Assembly (NCBI GenBank): GCA_015066065.1
Contig: SVPB01000003.1
Location: forward strand, 1-50,154
Source of the DNA: Oscillospiraceae bacterium
Lineage (GTDB): Bacteria; Bacillota; Clostridia; Oscillospirales; Acutalibacteraceae
Direction of reading: 5' to 3'
DNA: 50,154 nucleotides
Below the pieces are notes generated by a model. It made no database searches, was not told the DNA's origin, and worked only from the letters and a program-made list of their open reading frames with translations. Shown one piece after another: positions 8,489-17,071 of the stretch. The translations under genes and the position numbers were made by a program. The first letter of the stretch is position 1, and each line of letters starts with the position of its first letter.

Positions 8489-8497
8489 ATTATATCA
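8489..8497 (-). promoter_or_regulatory. Extended -10 promoter element of the leader
   Basis: Minus strand TGATATAAT (TGnTATAAT); weak -35. Confidence 0.55.
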
Positions 8498-8582
8498 CAC
8501 TTACTAACAAAAGAAAAGTAGTTTTCAAAAATTATCAATTTTTACGGCTAGACTATAAAAGATTATACAAATCAAAGTATTC

Positions 8583-8756
8583 TCATTGTGATTTCTTTCT
8601 CTCCAAACCGCCATCACAAGCGACAAATAGTGTTATCCCAAAGCATATAAGGAAAGCTCCGGTTGCTGTATTGGCTTTATATAATAAAGCAAAATATGCA
8701 GTTTGAATTGTAGTTAAAGTCAAGATACTTACTACTATAAATTTAAATACTTTCAT
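8583..8756 (-). CDS. Small two-transmembrane protein
   Basis: MKVFKFIVVSILTLTTIQTAYFALLYKANTATGAFLICFGITLFVACDGGLERKKSQ; SD AAAGGAGAAG; directly downstream of the SLOG gene. Confidence 0.6.
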   Translation of the reverse strand: MKVFKFIVVSILTLTTIQTAYFALLYKANTATGAFLICFGITLFVACDGGLERKKSQ

Positions 8757-8770
8757 TTTTCTTCTCCTTT

Positions 8771-9268
8771 TCAATTGTCAACACAGTCGGCAAGATTGAT
8801 TATGGGTTTATTTTGCTCGGAAGCATATTTTACGGTTTTATAAGCACCGCCCTCGTTATGCTCGATATAGCAAATAACCAAATCAGCTCTATCCGCCATC
8901 TCGCGATTGCGAATTTGTATAGCTGATTTCGGATGTGCTTTTGAAGCTGCATACGAAATTTCAATATCACTATAATAATCTTCAAAATAATTTTGGTTAT
9001 TAATGTATTCCGCGGTTGGGTACGGTAGCATCAAAACAAGAGAACTATTATCATCCCTATAATTTTTTCGTACACGAAGCACAGTTGATGAAACGCACTG
9101 GTCGAATTCACCGTTACGACCCACCAAAAAATCCACATACTCTTTTTCGTTAATAATCTTTCTTATCTGCTCTTCGAGCAGTTCTTCAACCTTAAACGGA
9201 TTATCTATATACCTGTGACCGAAAAAGGCGACGGTAAAAATCTCTAACACGTTATACATCCTTATCAC
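8771..9268 (-). CDS. SLOG-superfamily (DUF1273/YpsA-like) nucleotide-binding protein
   Basis: AFFGHRYI...FLVGRNGEFDQCVSSTVLRVRK...LMLPY...AIQIRNREMADRADLVICYIEHNEGGAYKTVKYASEQNKPIINLA; start uncertain (9250-9268). Confidence 0.75.
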   Translation of the reverse strand: MIRMYNVLEIFTVAFFGHRYIDNPFKVEELLEEQIRKIINEKEYVDFLVGRNGEFDQCVSSTVLRVRKNYRDDNSSLVLMLPYPTAEYINNQNYFEDYYSDIEISYAASKAHPKSAIQIRNREMADRADLVICYIEHNEGGAYKTVKYASEQNKPIINLADCVDN

Positions 9269-9305
9269 ACATTACTAATTTTAGTTTTAACATCTACTAC
9301 TATTA

Positions 9306-9364
9306 TACCGCTTTTAGCGGTAATTATCAACTATAATCGGTAGTTTTATCGTGAATATTACCGC
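9306..9364. promoter_or_regulatory. Putative XRE operator repeats in divergent promoter region
   Basis: Perfect inverted repeat TACCGC-TTTTA-GCGGTA at 9306-9322, further half-sites CGGTA (9338) and TACCGC (9359). Confidence 0.55.
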
Positions 9365-9403
9365 TTAAATTATTATACAATAATAAAAAGCGAGGTGTTG
9401 ACG

Positions 9404-9715
9404 ATGGATTTGCAATTCATTAGAGATAGGATTTCTGTTTTAAGAACGAAAAAGAATGTTTCTGAATATAGAATGAGCACAGATTTAGGGCACAGCAAAA
9501 GTTACATGCAGAGTATTTCATCTGGCAGATCAATGCCGTCCTTAGGAGAGTTCCTTTATATATGTGAATATCTCGGTGTTACTCCTAGAGAGTTCTTCGA
9601 TGAAGATATAAAAGAACCACAGCTCGTTCAGAAATTATATGAGTTGACTCGTAATATGTCCCAGGAAGATCTTGATGTGCTTATTAGCACCGCAGAACGA
9701 TTAAATAACAAATAA
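9404..9715 (+). CDS. XRE-family transcriptional regulator
   Basis: MDLQFIRDRISVLRTKKNVSEYRMSTDLGHSKSYMQSISSGRSMPSLGEFLYICEYLGVTPREFF HTH. Confidence 0.85.
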   Translation: MDLQFIRDRISVLRTKKNVSEYRMSTDLGHSKSYMQSISSGRSMPSLGEFLYICEYLGVTPREFFDEDIKEPQLVQKLYELTRNMSQEDLDVLISTAERLNNK

Positions 9716-9896
9716 ACGAAAGGCAGCCTCACTATCAAAAGTGAGACTGCCTTTTCTTTTGTAAAATTGGATATTAAGATAATATATAAAGTAAAAGTAT
9801 TGATTTTTATAGTTGGTTGTGGTAATATAATATCATAATTTGACAATGAACAACGAATGGTTTATTGACGAAAAGTTTGAGAGGAGATTTTAGTTT

Positions 9897-11645
9897 ATGG
9901 ATGTACATTCTGTCCGTCAGATGATGAGGACTAAAAGTATATACGAAATACCTATGCGCGTTACATTCTACGCCCGTGTATCTTCCGAAAAGGACGAGCA
10001 GTTAAACTCTCTTGACAACCAGATATCCTATTATCGTAACTTTATAAAGAAAAACGCTAACTGGGAGTTTGTTGAGGGATATATAGACGAAGGTCTTTCG
10101 GGTATGAGCACCAAAAAGCGCGAGAATTTTCACAATATGATTAGTGATGCAAAGGCAGGACTATTTGACCTTGTTATCACAAAGGAAATTACTCGTTTTG
10201 CCCGTAATACTCTTGACAGTATTCAATACACTCGTGACCTACTTTCCTACGGTGTAGGTGTATTCTTTCAGAACGATAACATCAATACTCTTGATGAAGA
10301 TAGTGAGCTTCGACTTACTATTATGTCAGGTATTGCTCAGGACGAATTACGCAAGTTGTCTTCCCGTATCAAATTTGGTCATCAAGAGGCCATAAAGAAA
10401 AATGTTGTCCTTGGTAACAGCCGTATTTTCGGCTACCGTAAGGACAACAAAAGGTTAGTTATTGACGAAAAAGAAGCAGAAATGGTTCGCGAATTATTTG
10501 AACTTTACGCAACAGACCAATACAGTATGAAGCAGATTGAGGAAATCTTTTGGAACAAGGGTTACCGCAACAACAATGGTAAACGTATTTGCCACAGTAC
10601 AATGTCTAATACCATTTCAAACCCAAAGTACAAGGGCTATTATGTAGGCAACAAGGTAAAGATAATTGATATGTTTACCAAAAAGCAAAAGTTTTTACCG
10701 CCTGAGGAATGGGTTATGTTTAAGGACGAAACCGGCGAAATTGTCCCTGCCATTGTCAGCGAAGACCTTTGGGAAAAAGCCAACGCTGTTCTTAGAAGGC
10801 GTAGCCATGATGTAAAGAACAGACAGAATCTTTGCAACCACCCGAATCTGCTAACTGGTAAAATGTATTGCACCCATTGTGGAAAGCTCTACTACCGCAA
10901 GGATAGCAAAGACCGCAAAGGCAATGTGTTGTCACGTTGGATATGTAGTGGCAAAATCAACAACGGCACTGATTCTTGTCCCTCGTTCACTATTTACGAA
11001 GAAGAAATCAAAGAAGTTCTTACTGAGGTTTTTAAAGACACTGCCGAGGATGCAAGATTGATTATTGAGGAATATTCAAATATGTATGCAGAAGTTTTAG
11101 CAAAAGACACTTCATCTGGGGAACTGCAAAAGCTCAAAGACCGACTTGATTTTTTATCAAAGAAAAAATCAAAGTTGCTTGAGTATAATATTGCGGGTCA
11201 AATCAACGACCGAGATTTTGTTGAGATGAACAAACAAATTTCGGACGAGTCTGCTGAGGTTTACTCTACTATTCAGGAAATTGAATATGAAATCAATTCA
11301 CGAACTGAATATAAGCAAAGAATAGAAGAGATACGAAATATTTTGCTTAAAGCCGAAAATGAAGCGAGCCAGAATATGATTGACTCGGCATTCATAAACA
11401 GGTATATTGATAAAATTTACGTTACACCTATTGAAGAAGGCACTGTCGAAATTTCGGTAAAGATATTCTCCGGACAGACGGTTGAGAAACATTTGTCCAA
11501 CCTACGAAAACGCCATAAATCTATTAAAAATGCCGAAAAAACCGATGAAAACGAGTCCTCTGATGACGGTATTGTAGATATTGGCAGTACGGGACACACT
11601 TTTAAGAAGATGATCAAGGCTTACGAGGAGAACAACCTGAAGTAA
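9897..11645 (+). CDS. Large serine recombinase / site-specific integrase
   Basis: Resolvase N-term RVTFYARVSSEKDEQLNSLDNQ, SGIAQDELRKLSSRIKFGHQ, recombinase domain, zinc ribbon CTHCGKLYYRK...WICSG, coiled coil. Confidence 0.95.
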   Translation: MDVHSVRQMMRTKSIYEIPMRVTFYARVSSEKDEQLNSLDNQISYYRNFIKKNANWEFVEGYIDEGLSGMSTKKRENFHNMISDAKAGLFDLVITKEITRFARNTLDSIQYTRDLLSYGVGVFFQNDNINTLDEDSELRLTIMSGIAQDELRKLSSRIKFGHQEAIKKNVVLGNSRIFGYRKDNKRLVIDEKEAEMVRELFELYATDQYSMKQIEEIFWNKGYRNNNGKRICHSTMSNTISNPKYKGYYVGNKVKIIDMFTKKQKFLPPEEWVMFKDETGEIVPAIVSEDLWEKANAVLRRRSHDVKNRQNLCNHPNLLTGKMYCTHCGKLYYRKDSKDRKGNVLSRWICSGKINNGTDSCPSFTIYEEEIKEVLTEVFKDTAEDARLIIEEYSNMYAEVLAKDTSSGELQKLKDRLDFLSKKKSKLLEYNIAGQINDRDFVEMNKQISDESAEVYSTIQEIEYEINSRTEYKQRIEEIRNILLKAENEASQNMIDSAFINRYIDKIYVTPIEEGTVEISVKIFSGQTVEKHLSNLRKRHKSIKNAEKTDENESSDDGIVDIGSTGHTFKKMIKAYEENNLK

Positions 11646-11663
11646 GTCCTCTAGCACCGTCAA

Positions 11664-11702
11664 AAAAGGAAGCCGGGAGATATCTCCCGGCTTCCTTTTT
11701 TT
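11664..11702 (+). terminator. Intrinsic terminator after recombinase
   Basis: AGGAAGCCGGGAGATATCTCCCGGCTTCCTTTTTTT. Confidence 0.85.
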
Positions 11703-11713
11703 GTCTGCTATGA

Positions 11714-12058
11714 GCAAGTGCGCCAACAAAAGAGATGCATGAAAAACGAGGGCTGGAAAAGCTGTTGCCCGATCGGGGCGGTGCGTCGTTCCATAGGCTG
11801 ATGCATTCCTCGGGTGCGCTTATCGCCGTATACCGCTGCCGTGAGAAGCCGTATGGCCTGCGTGCCATGTTCTCCTATGATGGCGGCAAAACCTGGGATA
11901 AGGACCATGTGATCTACGAGAATGCCGCCTCTGCTGATCGGGGTTACCCCTCCATGGTGGAGCTGGAAGACGGTAGCTTGCTGACCGCATTCTACGCCCG
12001 GGATCGGGTGGAGGACCCGTCGGTTATTATGCAGCTTGTATGGGCCTTTGAAGAATAA
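11714..12058 (+). pseudogene. 3' remnant of a sialidase/BNR-repeat glycosidase gene
   Basis: HRLMHSSGALIAVYRCREKPYGLRAMFSYDGGKTWDKDHVIYENAASADRGYPSMVELEDGSLLTAFYA is typical of a sialidase C-terminus; no N-terminal portion; next to the recombinase. Confidence 0.8.
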
Positions 12059-12127
12059 TGAGGCTTGACATCGATCATCTGGATACTTATAATGTTTCTT
12101 GATTACTGCATGGAAGGGGTATGACCC

Positions 12128-12433
12128 ATGGACGAAAAGAAGTGGCAGGAATATCAGGATAAGCTGGCTGAGGTGCGTGCGCGTTATGCCAAACAACGCT
12201 GGAAATCCCGCTTTTGGTGGGGACTGTATAATGTGGTGGTGGACGTTCTTCTGTTTGTGGTCGTAGCCGGTTACACCAGCGTGCCGCTGTGTCTGGCTTT
12301 GTGTCTGGCCAGCACCATTCTCTCCACCATGGAGCTGCACATGGTTAACAAAAAATGGGTTGCCTTGCAGTTAAAACAGGAGCAGGAAATCATGGAAAAG
12401 GCGCCGGTGGGCCGCATCCGCTTGTATGAGTAA
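12128..12433 (+). CDS. Hypothetical membrane protein
   Basis: 101 aa with hydrophobic segment; SD GAAGGGG upstream; terminator after stop. Confidence 0.7.
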   Translation: MDEKKWQEYQDKLAEVRARYAKQRWKSRFWWGLYNVVVDVLLFVVVAGYTSVPLCLALCLASTILSTMELHMVNKKWVALQLKQEQEIMEKAPVGRIRLYE

Positions 12434-12471
12434 ACAAAGAAGCCGAAAGCGATATGCTTTCGGCTTCTTTA

Positions 12472-12894
12472 TTATAGGTAGTCCTTTTCGGTAAACAGCC
12501 GGATGCCGTTCTCCGCGAGCATAGCGGCGGTGACCCCCATGCCGGGGATCTTGTGGCCGGTGTGGGTGCCGTCATGGATACGGTGAACGCCACAGCTGGG
12601 ACTGCTTTCCTTGAGAATAGCAGCGGTCAACCCGTACCGACGGCAGGTTGCCAATGCCAGCCGGGCTCCCTCGGTGTAGGCGGCGGTGCAGTCGGTGCCA
12701 TCGGCGGCCAAAACCCTCTCGCCCACCCGTTCGCAGGGGATACGGGGTGTGGGCAGACCGCCGGCACACTCCGGACAGAAGGGGATGGCTTCCCCCGATT
12801 CTGCCAGCTGGCGCAGGACGGGGATGTCAAAGTGCCCCTCGTCGTAACGGCAATCTTGTCCGCACAGACAGGCGCTGATCAGATACTTGGCCAT
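12472..12894 (-). CDS. DUF523 family protein
   Basis: MAKYLISACLCGQDCRYDEGH...FCPECAGGLPTPRIPCER...AILKESSPSCGVHRIHDGTHTGHKIPGMGVTAAML. Confidence 0.9.
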   Translation of the reverse strand: MAKYLISACLCGQDCRYDEGHFDIPVLRQLAESGEAIPFCPECAGGLPTPRIPCERVGERVLAADGTDCTAAYTEGARLALATCRRYGLTAAILKESSPSCGVHRIHDGTHTGHKIPGMGVTAAMLAENGIRLFTEKDYL

Positions 12895-12895
12895 A

Positions 12896-13483
12896 TCAGA
12901 AGTACCGCACCAGCGAGATGACCTTGCCCAGCACGGTGGCCTCCTTAACAATGATTGGCTCAAAGGCATCGTTCTCCGGCTGCAGACGGATGTGATCCTT
13001 CTCTACAAAGATCCGCTTGACGGTGGCTTCGTCACCGATGAGTGCTACAACGATATCGCCATTTTGGGCGTTGTTGGTACGGCGTACGATGACCACGTCC
13101 CGGTCAAGGATACCGGCGTTGATCATACTGGTACCGCTGACCCGCAGGGCGAATAGCTCTCCGGCCGGGTACTGACTGCCACCGGAGAAGGGGACATAGT
13201 CCTCCACCTCTTCCACCGCCAGGATGGGAAGACCGGCGGTCACCTTGCCCAGCAGCGGCACGCGGGTAACACTTTCGCCCGGCAGACGAATGGCGCGGTT
13301 GAGCCCACTGCGCCGGTCAATGTATCCCTCGTCCTCCAGCCGCTTAAGGTAAGCGTGGACGGTGGAGGTGGACTTGATACCGGTGGCTTCGCAGATCTCC
13401 CGTACCGACGGCGGAATGCCGTCCTGGAGCCGTTCCTTCACAAAGGCGAGGACCTTCTGTTGCTTCTCGTTAAGCGGTTTCAT
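12896..13483 (-). CDS. lexA: LexA repressor
   Basis: MKPLNEKQQKVLAFVKERLQDGIPPSVREICEATGIKSTSTVHAYLKRLEDEGYI..., S24 domain GTSMINAGILDRDVVIVR; SD AGGAGG. Confidence 0.95.
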   Translation of the reverse strand: MKPLNEKQQKVLAFVKERLQDGIPPSVREICEATGIKSTSTVHAYLKRLEDEGYIDRRSGLNRAIRLPGESVTRVPLLGKVTAGLPILAVEEVEDYVPFSGGSQYPAGELFALRVSGTSMINAGILDRDVVIVRRTNNAQNGDIVVALIGDEATVKRIFVEKDHIRLQPENDAFEPIIVKEATVLGKVISLVRYF

Positions 13484-13512
13484 AGGCAAAACCTCCTGAA
13501 TGATTGTTGTTT

Positions 13513-13592
13513 CGAACGTTTGTGTGAGGAGAAACACCCCTCCATTTCCTATAGTATACCACATCTTTTTCAAAAAAGCAAACATTTGTTTG
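13513..13592. promoter_or_regulatory. LexA (SOS) box(es) upstream of lexA
   Basis: CAAACATTTGTTTG at 13579-13592 and weaker CGAACGTTTGTGTG at 13513-13526. Confidence 0.65.
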
Positions 13593-13689
13593 TTTATTTA
13601 CAAAATTTTTTGTCGTAAAAGCTTGTTCATATTTTTCTTTCGTTTTATTCATGATTTGGAAACAGAAAAATCATAATCTTCTTTTATAA

Positions 13690-13815
13690 TAAAATCGTGC
13701 TCAGGAGGAACGGGAGGCCGCACTCCCTTCCATCACAAAAGAGCACTAATCCTCCTCAAAACACCCCTCTAACAGAAAGCCCCTCTGTCCGGCAAGGACA
13801 GAGGGGCTTTCTGTT
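13690..13815 (+). ncRNA. Candidate small RNA / orphan structured transcript
   Basis: GTGCTC...GAGCAC hairpin enclosing GGGAG...CTCCC, followed by a strong terminator-like stem AAGCCCCTCTGTCC-GGCAA-GGACAGAGGGGCTT; no ORF. Confidence 0.3.
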
Positions 13816-14257
13816 ATGAACACGTCTCCAAAAGAGTGGTTAATGCCGCGCGAAAACGGTCGTTTTGCTGTGGAGTGCGCGGAGGAGGTCCCTTGGTGCG
13901 TCCACCGGAGCGTCTGATTTTTTGTCCCATATACCGGGAGTGAAGCAGGCCATCAATATTCTGCGCGGTGTACTCCATCCCGTCCTGATGCAACACGCGA
14001 GCCCCTTTCGCCAGACACATGGCGGCCAATCCGTAGTCCTGGGTGACGACCAGATCGCCGGGGATGACCAGATTGACCAGCCGAAAATCCACGCTGTCAG
14101 CCCCTTTTTCCACCACGATGGTATGCGCCCCTTCCCGGTGCATTTCGTGGGCGGTATCACATAGCAGGATCACTTCCGTCTGGTATGCGGCCGCTGCCTG
14201 AAGGGTGATATCCGCCACCGGGCAAGCATCGGCATCGATTAATATACGCAAGGTCAT
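13814..14257 (-). CDS. UPF0178 (YaiI/YqxD) family protein
   Basis: MTLRILIDADACPVADITLQAAAAYQTEVILLCDTAHE...DYGLAAMCLAKGARVLHQDGMEYT. Confidence 0.9.
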   Translation of the reverse strand: MTLRILIDADACPVADITLQAAAAYQTEVILLCDTAHEMHREGAHTIVVEKGADSVDFRLVNLVIPGDLVVTQDYGLAAMCLAKGARVLHQDGMEYTAQNIDGLLHSRYMGQKIRRSGGRTKGPPPRTPQQNDRFRAALTTLLETCS

Positions 14258-14289
14258 CGCCTCCCGATGCCTATTGTACCATACCCGGT

Positions 14290-14961
14290 TCAGCCGGTCA
14301 ACTCTTGCCGCATCCATTCCAGCAGTACCCGTTCCCGACGAGAAACCTGCACCTGGGACATCCCCAGCAGATCGGCGGTGGCTTGTTGCGTTTTGCCATT
14401 CATGTACCGCAGCTGGATGAGCCGGCGATCCCGTTCCTCCAGCCGGTCGATGATTTGAGATAAAGCTAATCGGTCGGTGACGGCTCCTTCATGGGAGGGG
14501 GTAGGGAGGTCCCAGCTGCGGCCCTCGTTCTCTTGATCATCCGCCGTAAGGGAGAGGGGAGGCAGTCCGGCACAGAGGGCTTGGGCCGCTTCAGCCGGTT
14601 CCACCTGCAGGACGTTAGCGATTGCCTCTACGGTAGGCTCCCGGCCCAGCTCCACCGCCAGTTGCTCTCGGGCACGTACGGCCCGTAGCGACAGCTCTTT
14701 TAGGGCGCGGCTGACCTTAACGGTACCGCCTTCCCGGAATAGTCGCCGCATTTCCCCCAGGATCAGCGGTACCGCATAGGTGGAGAACTGCAGTCCCCGT
14801 TCCGGCTCAAATCCGTCGGCGGCTTTGATAAGCCCTACACAGCCGGCCTGAAACAGATCGTCGTACTCTATGCCTCGACCTTTGAAGCGGTGGGCACAGG
14901 TGTGCACCAAACCGATATGGCGGCAGATGTATTCTTCTCTTGTTTCTTCAGCGGTGATCAT
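14290..14961 (-). CDS. sigF: Sporulation sigma factor SigF
   Basis: Sigma-70 regions 2-4 (DLFQAGCVGLIKAADGFEPERGLQFSTYAVPLILGEMRR); downstream of spoIIAA-spoIIAB. Confidence 0.92.
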   Translation of the reverse strand: MITAEETREEYICRHIGLVHTCAHRFKGRGIEYDDLFQAGCVGLIKAADGFEPERGLQFSTYAVPLILGEMRRLFREGGTVKVSRALKELSLRAVRAREQLAVELGREPTVEAIANVLQVEPAEAAQALCAGLPPLSLTADDQENEGRSWDLPTPSHEGAVTDRLALSQIIDRLEERDRRLIQLRYMNGKTQQATADLLGMSQVQVSRRERVLLEWMRQELTG

Positions 14962-15407
14962 GATGCCCCCTTGATCCGGGGGACTATGTACTTTTCCATG
15001 CTGACGGTGGTGCCCTTGCCCGGCTTGGAGCGAACCTTCAGCCGGTCGGTGAAGCTTTGCATCACCGAGAATCCTAGACCGGAGCGTTCGTCACCGCCGG
15101 TCGTGTAGAGGGGCTCCATGGCCTTTTCAATGTCGGGAATACCGCACCCCTTGTCCTTTACTTGTAAGGCGATGCGCCCATTGTCATACAATCGCATGAT
15201 CAGGGTAATGGTCCCCAGCGCATCCGGATAGGCGTGAACGATGGCGTTGGTGACCGCCTCAGACACGGCGGTGCGCAGATCGGCCAGCTCATCCACGGCC
15301 GGGTCCATTTGTGCGGCAAAGGCCGCAACGGCGGCGCGGGCAAAGCCTTCGTTAGCAGAACGGCTCAGGAAGGTCAGCCGCATTTCATTGATCGGTTTCA
15401 TTGTCAT
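14958..15407 (-). CDS. spoIIAB: Anti-sigma F factor SpoIIAB
   Basis: GHKL kinase: LADLRTAVSEAVTNAIVHAYPD...DKGCGIPDIEKAMEPLYTTGGDERSGLGFSVMQSF. Confidence 0.93.
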   Translation of the reverse strand: MTMKPINEMRLTFLSRSANEGFARAAVAAFAAQMDPAVDELADLRTAVSEAVTNAIVHAYPDALGTITLIMRLYDNGRIALQVKDKGCGIPDIEKAMEPLYTTGGDERSGLGFSVMQSFTDRLKVRSKPGKGTTVSMEKYIVPRIKGAS

Positions 15408-15726
15408 CCATCCTTTCTTTTTCCCACAAGGGGAGGTTGTCCATGCCGGCCAAGCGTATGACCGTTTCCATCCGTGGGGAAGCTCCTCGGATACGCAGGG
15501 TACCGCCCAGCGACCGGCTCAGTCGGTAGCGTCCCATGATTAGGCCGATCCCCGAGCTGTCCATAAAGGTCAGCCCGGACAGATCCAACACCAGCAAGGG
15601 GCATCGCTCCTGCAGCAGCACCTCGTCGATCCGTGAGCGAATATCCCCGGCGCTGTGATGATCCAGCTCGCCCGAGAGATGCGCCACCAGCGCATGGGGT
15701 TGTCGCTCCAGTTCCAGTTGCATCAT
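15385..15726 (-). CDS. spoIIAA: Anti-sigma F factor antagonist SpoIIAA
   Basis: STAS domain: HLSGELDHHSAGDIRSRID...LVLDLSGLTFMDSSGIGLIMGRYRL. Confidence 0.93.
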   Translation of the reverse strand: MMQLELERQPHALVAHLSGELDHHSAGDIRSRIDEVLLQERCPLLVLDLSGLTFMDSSGIGLIMGRYRLSRSLGGTLRIRGASPRMETVIRLAGMDNLPLWEKERMDDNETDQ

Positions 15727-15777
15727 ACCTTCATCCTCTCTTATGCTATAATTACCGATTTTTTCCTCCCTATACGT

Positions 15778-15822
15778 AAAAAAGACAAAGCCTCTACCCT
15801 ATAAGGATAAAGGCTTTGTCCT
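15778..15822 (-). terminator. Terminator after ispDF
   Basis: GACAAAGCC(TCTACCCTATAAGGATAAA)GGCTTTGTC, followed on the minus strand by TTTTTT. Confidence 0.7.
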
Positions 15823-15877
15823 GATTATTTGCGCAAAAGCCGGTGTCGTATACCGACTTTGTTTGGCAAAGGGATGC

Positions 15878-17044
15878 TTATTTTGTCAGAAGGCATACCG
15901 CATGGGCGGCAATGCCCTCCATACTGCCGGTAAACCCTAACCCCTCCTCCGTGGTGGCTTTAATGCTTACAGAGGTGGCAGGCAGCTCACAGGCGGCGGC
16001 AAGGCGCGCACGCATGGAGGAGATATGCGGCTTAAGCTTGGGCTGTTGCGCCAGCACGGTGGCGTCAATGTTGGCCACCGTATACCCGGCGCGGCGGATG
16101 TGGGCTATCACCTGAGTAAGCAGGCCAATGCTGTCGGCACCGGCGTAGGCCGGGTCGTTATCCGGGAACAGTCCGCCGATGTCGCCCAGGGCGGCCGCCC
16201 CTAACAGCGCATCCATGATGGCGTGGGTGAGCACATCAGCATCGGAGTGCCCGAGCAAGCCCTTGTCGTGGGGGATGGTGACACCGCCCAATATCAAAGG
16301 ACGTCCCTCTACCAGACGGTGTACATCATAGCCGTGGCCGATACGCATGGTGTCACGCTCCTTCTTGTCCGTGGTAAGGATGGCCTGCGCCAGCAGGACG
16401 TCTTCGGGGGTGGTCAGCTTCAGGTTGGTTTCCAATCCGGGGACCAGCTGCACCGGGTGACCGGCCATCTCCATCAGCCGGCAATCATCCGTAGCATCCA
16501 ATCCAGCGTTGACGGCGGCTTCCATGGCCGCCTTGTAGGCGGTGGCGGCAAACACCTGAGGAGTCTGCACCCGCCACAGATCGGTGCGGTCGACGGTAGC
16601 GGTAATGACGCCTTTTTCGTCTGCCTTCTTTAGTGTGTCCTTGACTTGAACAGCCACGGCGGCGGCACCGGTGAGGGCGGCGGTGGCAATGACCTGCTCG
16701 ACAGTCTCCGGCGTGACCAGCGGTCGTGCACCATCGTGAATGCCCACCAACGTGGTTTCTGCAGGCAGTAGTTTCAGCCCGTTTTGCACCGATTGTTGAC
16801 GGGTGTCACCACCGGACACCACGTGGCGCAGCTTGGTGATGCCGTTGGCGGCTGCCATGAGCGCAAAATCAGCTTTGTCCTCCGGCCGGGCAATGAGCAG
16901 GATCTCATTGATGGCATCCACCTTCTGCATGGTCAGCAGGGTGCGTAACAGCACCGGTTTGCCGTCCAGGAGAATGGATTGTTTGGGTTGTCCCATCCGG
17001 GTGGAATGCCCGGCGGCGGCGATCATCATCACGGTATAGGACAT
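15878..17044 (-). CDS. ispDF: Bifunctional IspD/IspF
   Basis: N-term IspD ([15 protein letters not shown]...[11 protein letters not shown]) fused to C-term IspF ([58 protein letters not shown]). Confidence 0.95.
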   Translation of the reverse strand: MSYTVMMIAAAGHSTRMGQPKQSILLDGKPVLLRTLLTMQKVDAINEILLIARPEDKADFALMAAANGITKLRHVVSGGDTRQQSVQNGLKLLPAETTLVGIHDGARPLVTPETVEQVIATAALTGAAAVAVQVKDTLKKADEKGVITATVDRTDLWRVQTPQVFAATAYKAAMEAAVNAGLDATDDCRLMEMAGHPVQLVPGLETNLKLTTPEDVLLAQAILTTDKKERDTMRIGHGYDVHRLVEGRPLILGGVTIPHDKGLLGHSDADVLTHAIMDALLGAAALGDIGGLFPDNDPAYAGADSIGLLTQVIAHIRRAGYTVANIDATVLAQQPKLKPHISSMRARLAAACELPATSVSIKATTEEGLGFTGSMEGIAAHAVCLLTK

Positions 17045-17071
17045 AGCGGCCTCCTTTGGGTTTGGTTTATA

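Larger units (their letters stand above)
1..11720. mobile_element. Right-hand part of a large-serine-recombinase integrative element (left end outside window)
   Basis: AT-rich block with toxin-antitoxin, HTH regulators, surface proteins and a terminal large serine recombinase; abrupt change to GC-rich core genes after ~11.7 kb; the recombinase abuts a truncated sialidase reading frame. Confidence 0.7.

Noticed and set aside
15878-17044. IspD-IspF fusion as a novelty
   Set aside because: Fused IspDF enzymes are well known in several bacterial lineages.
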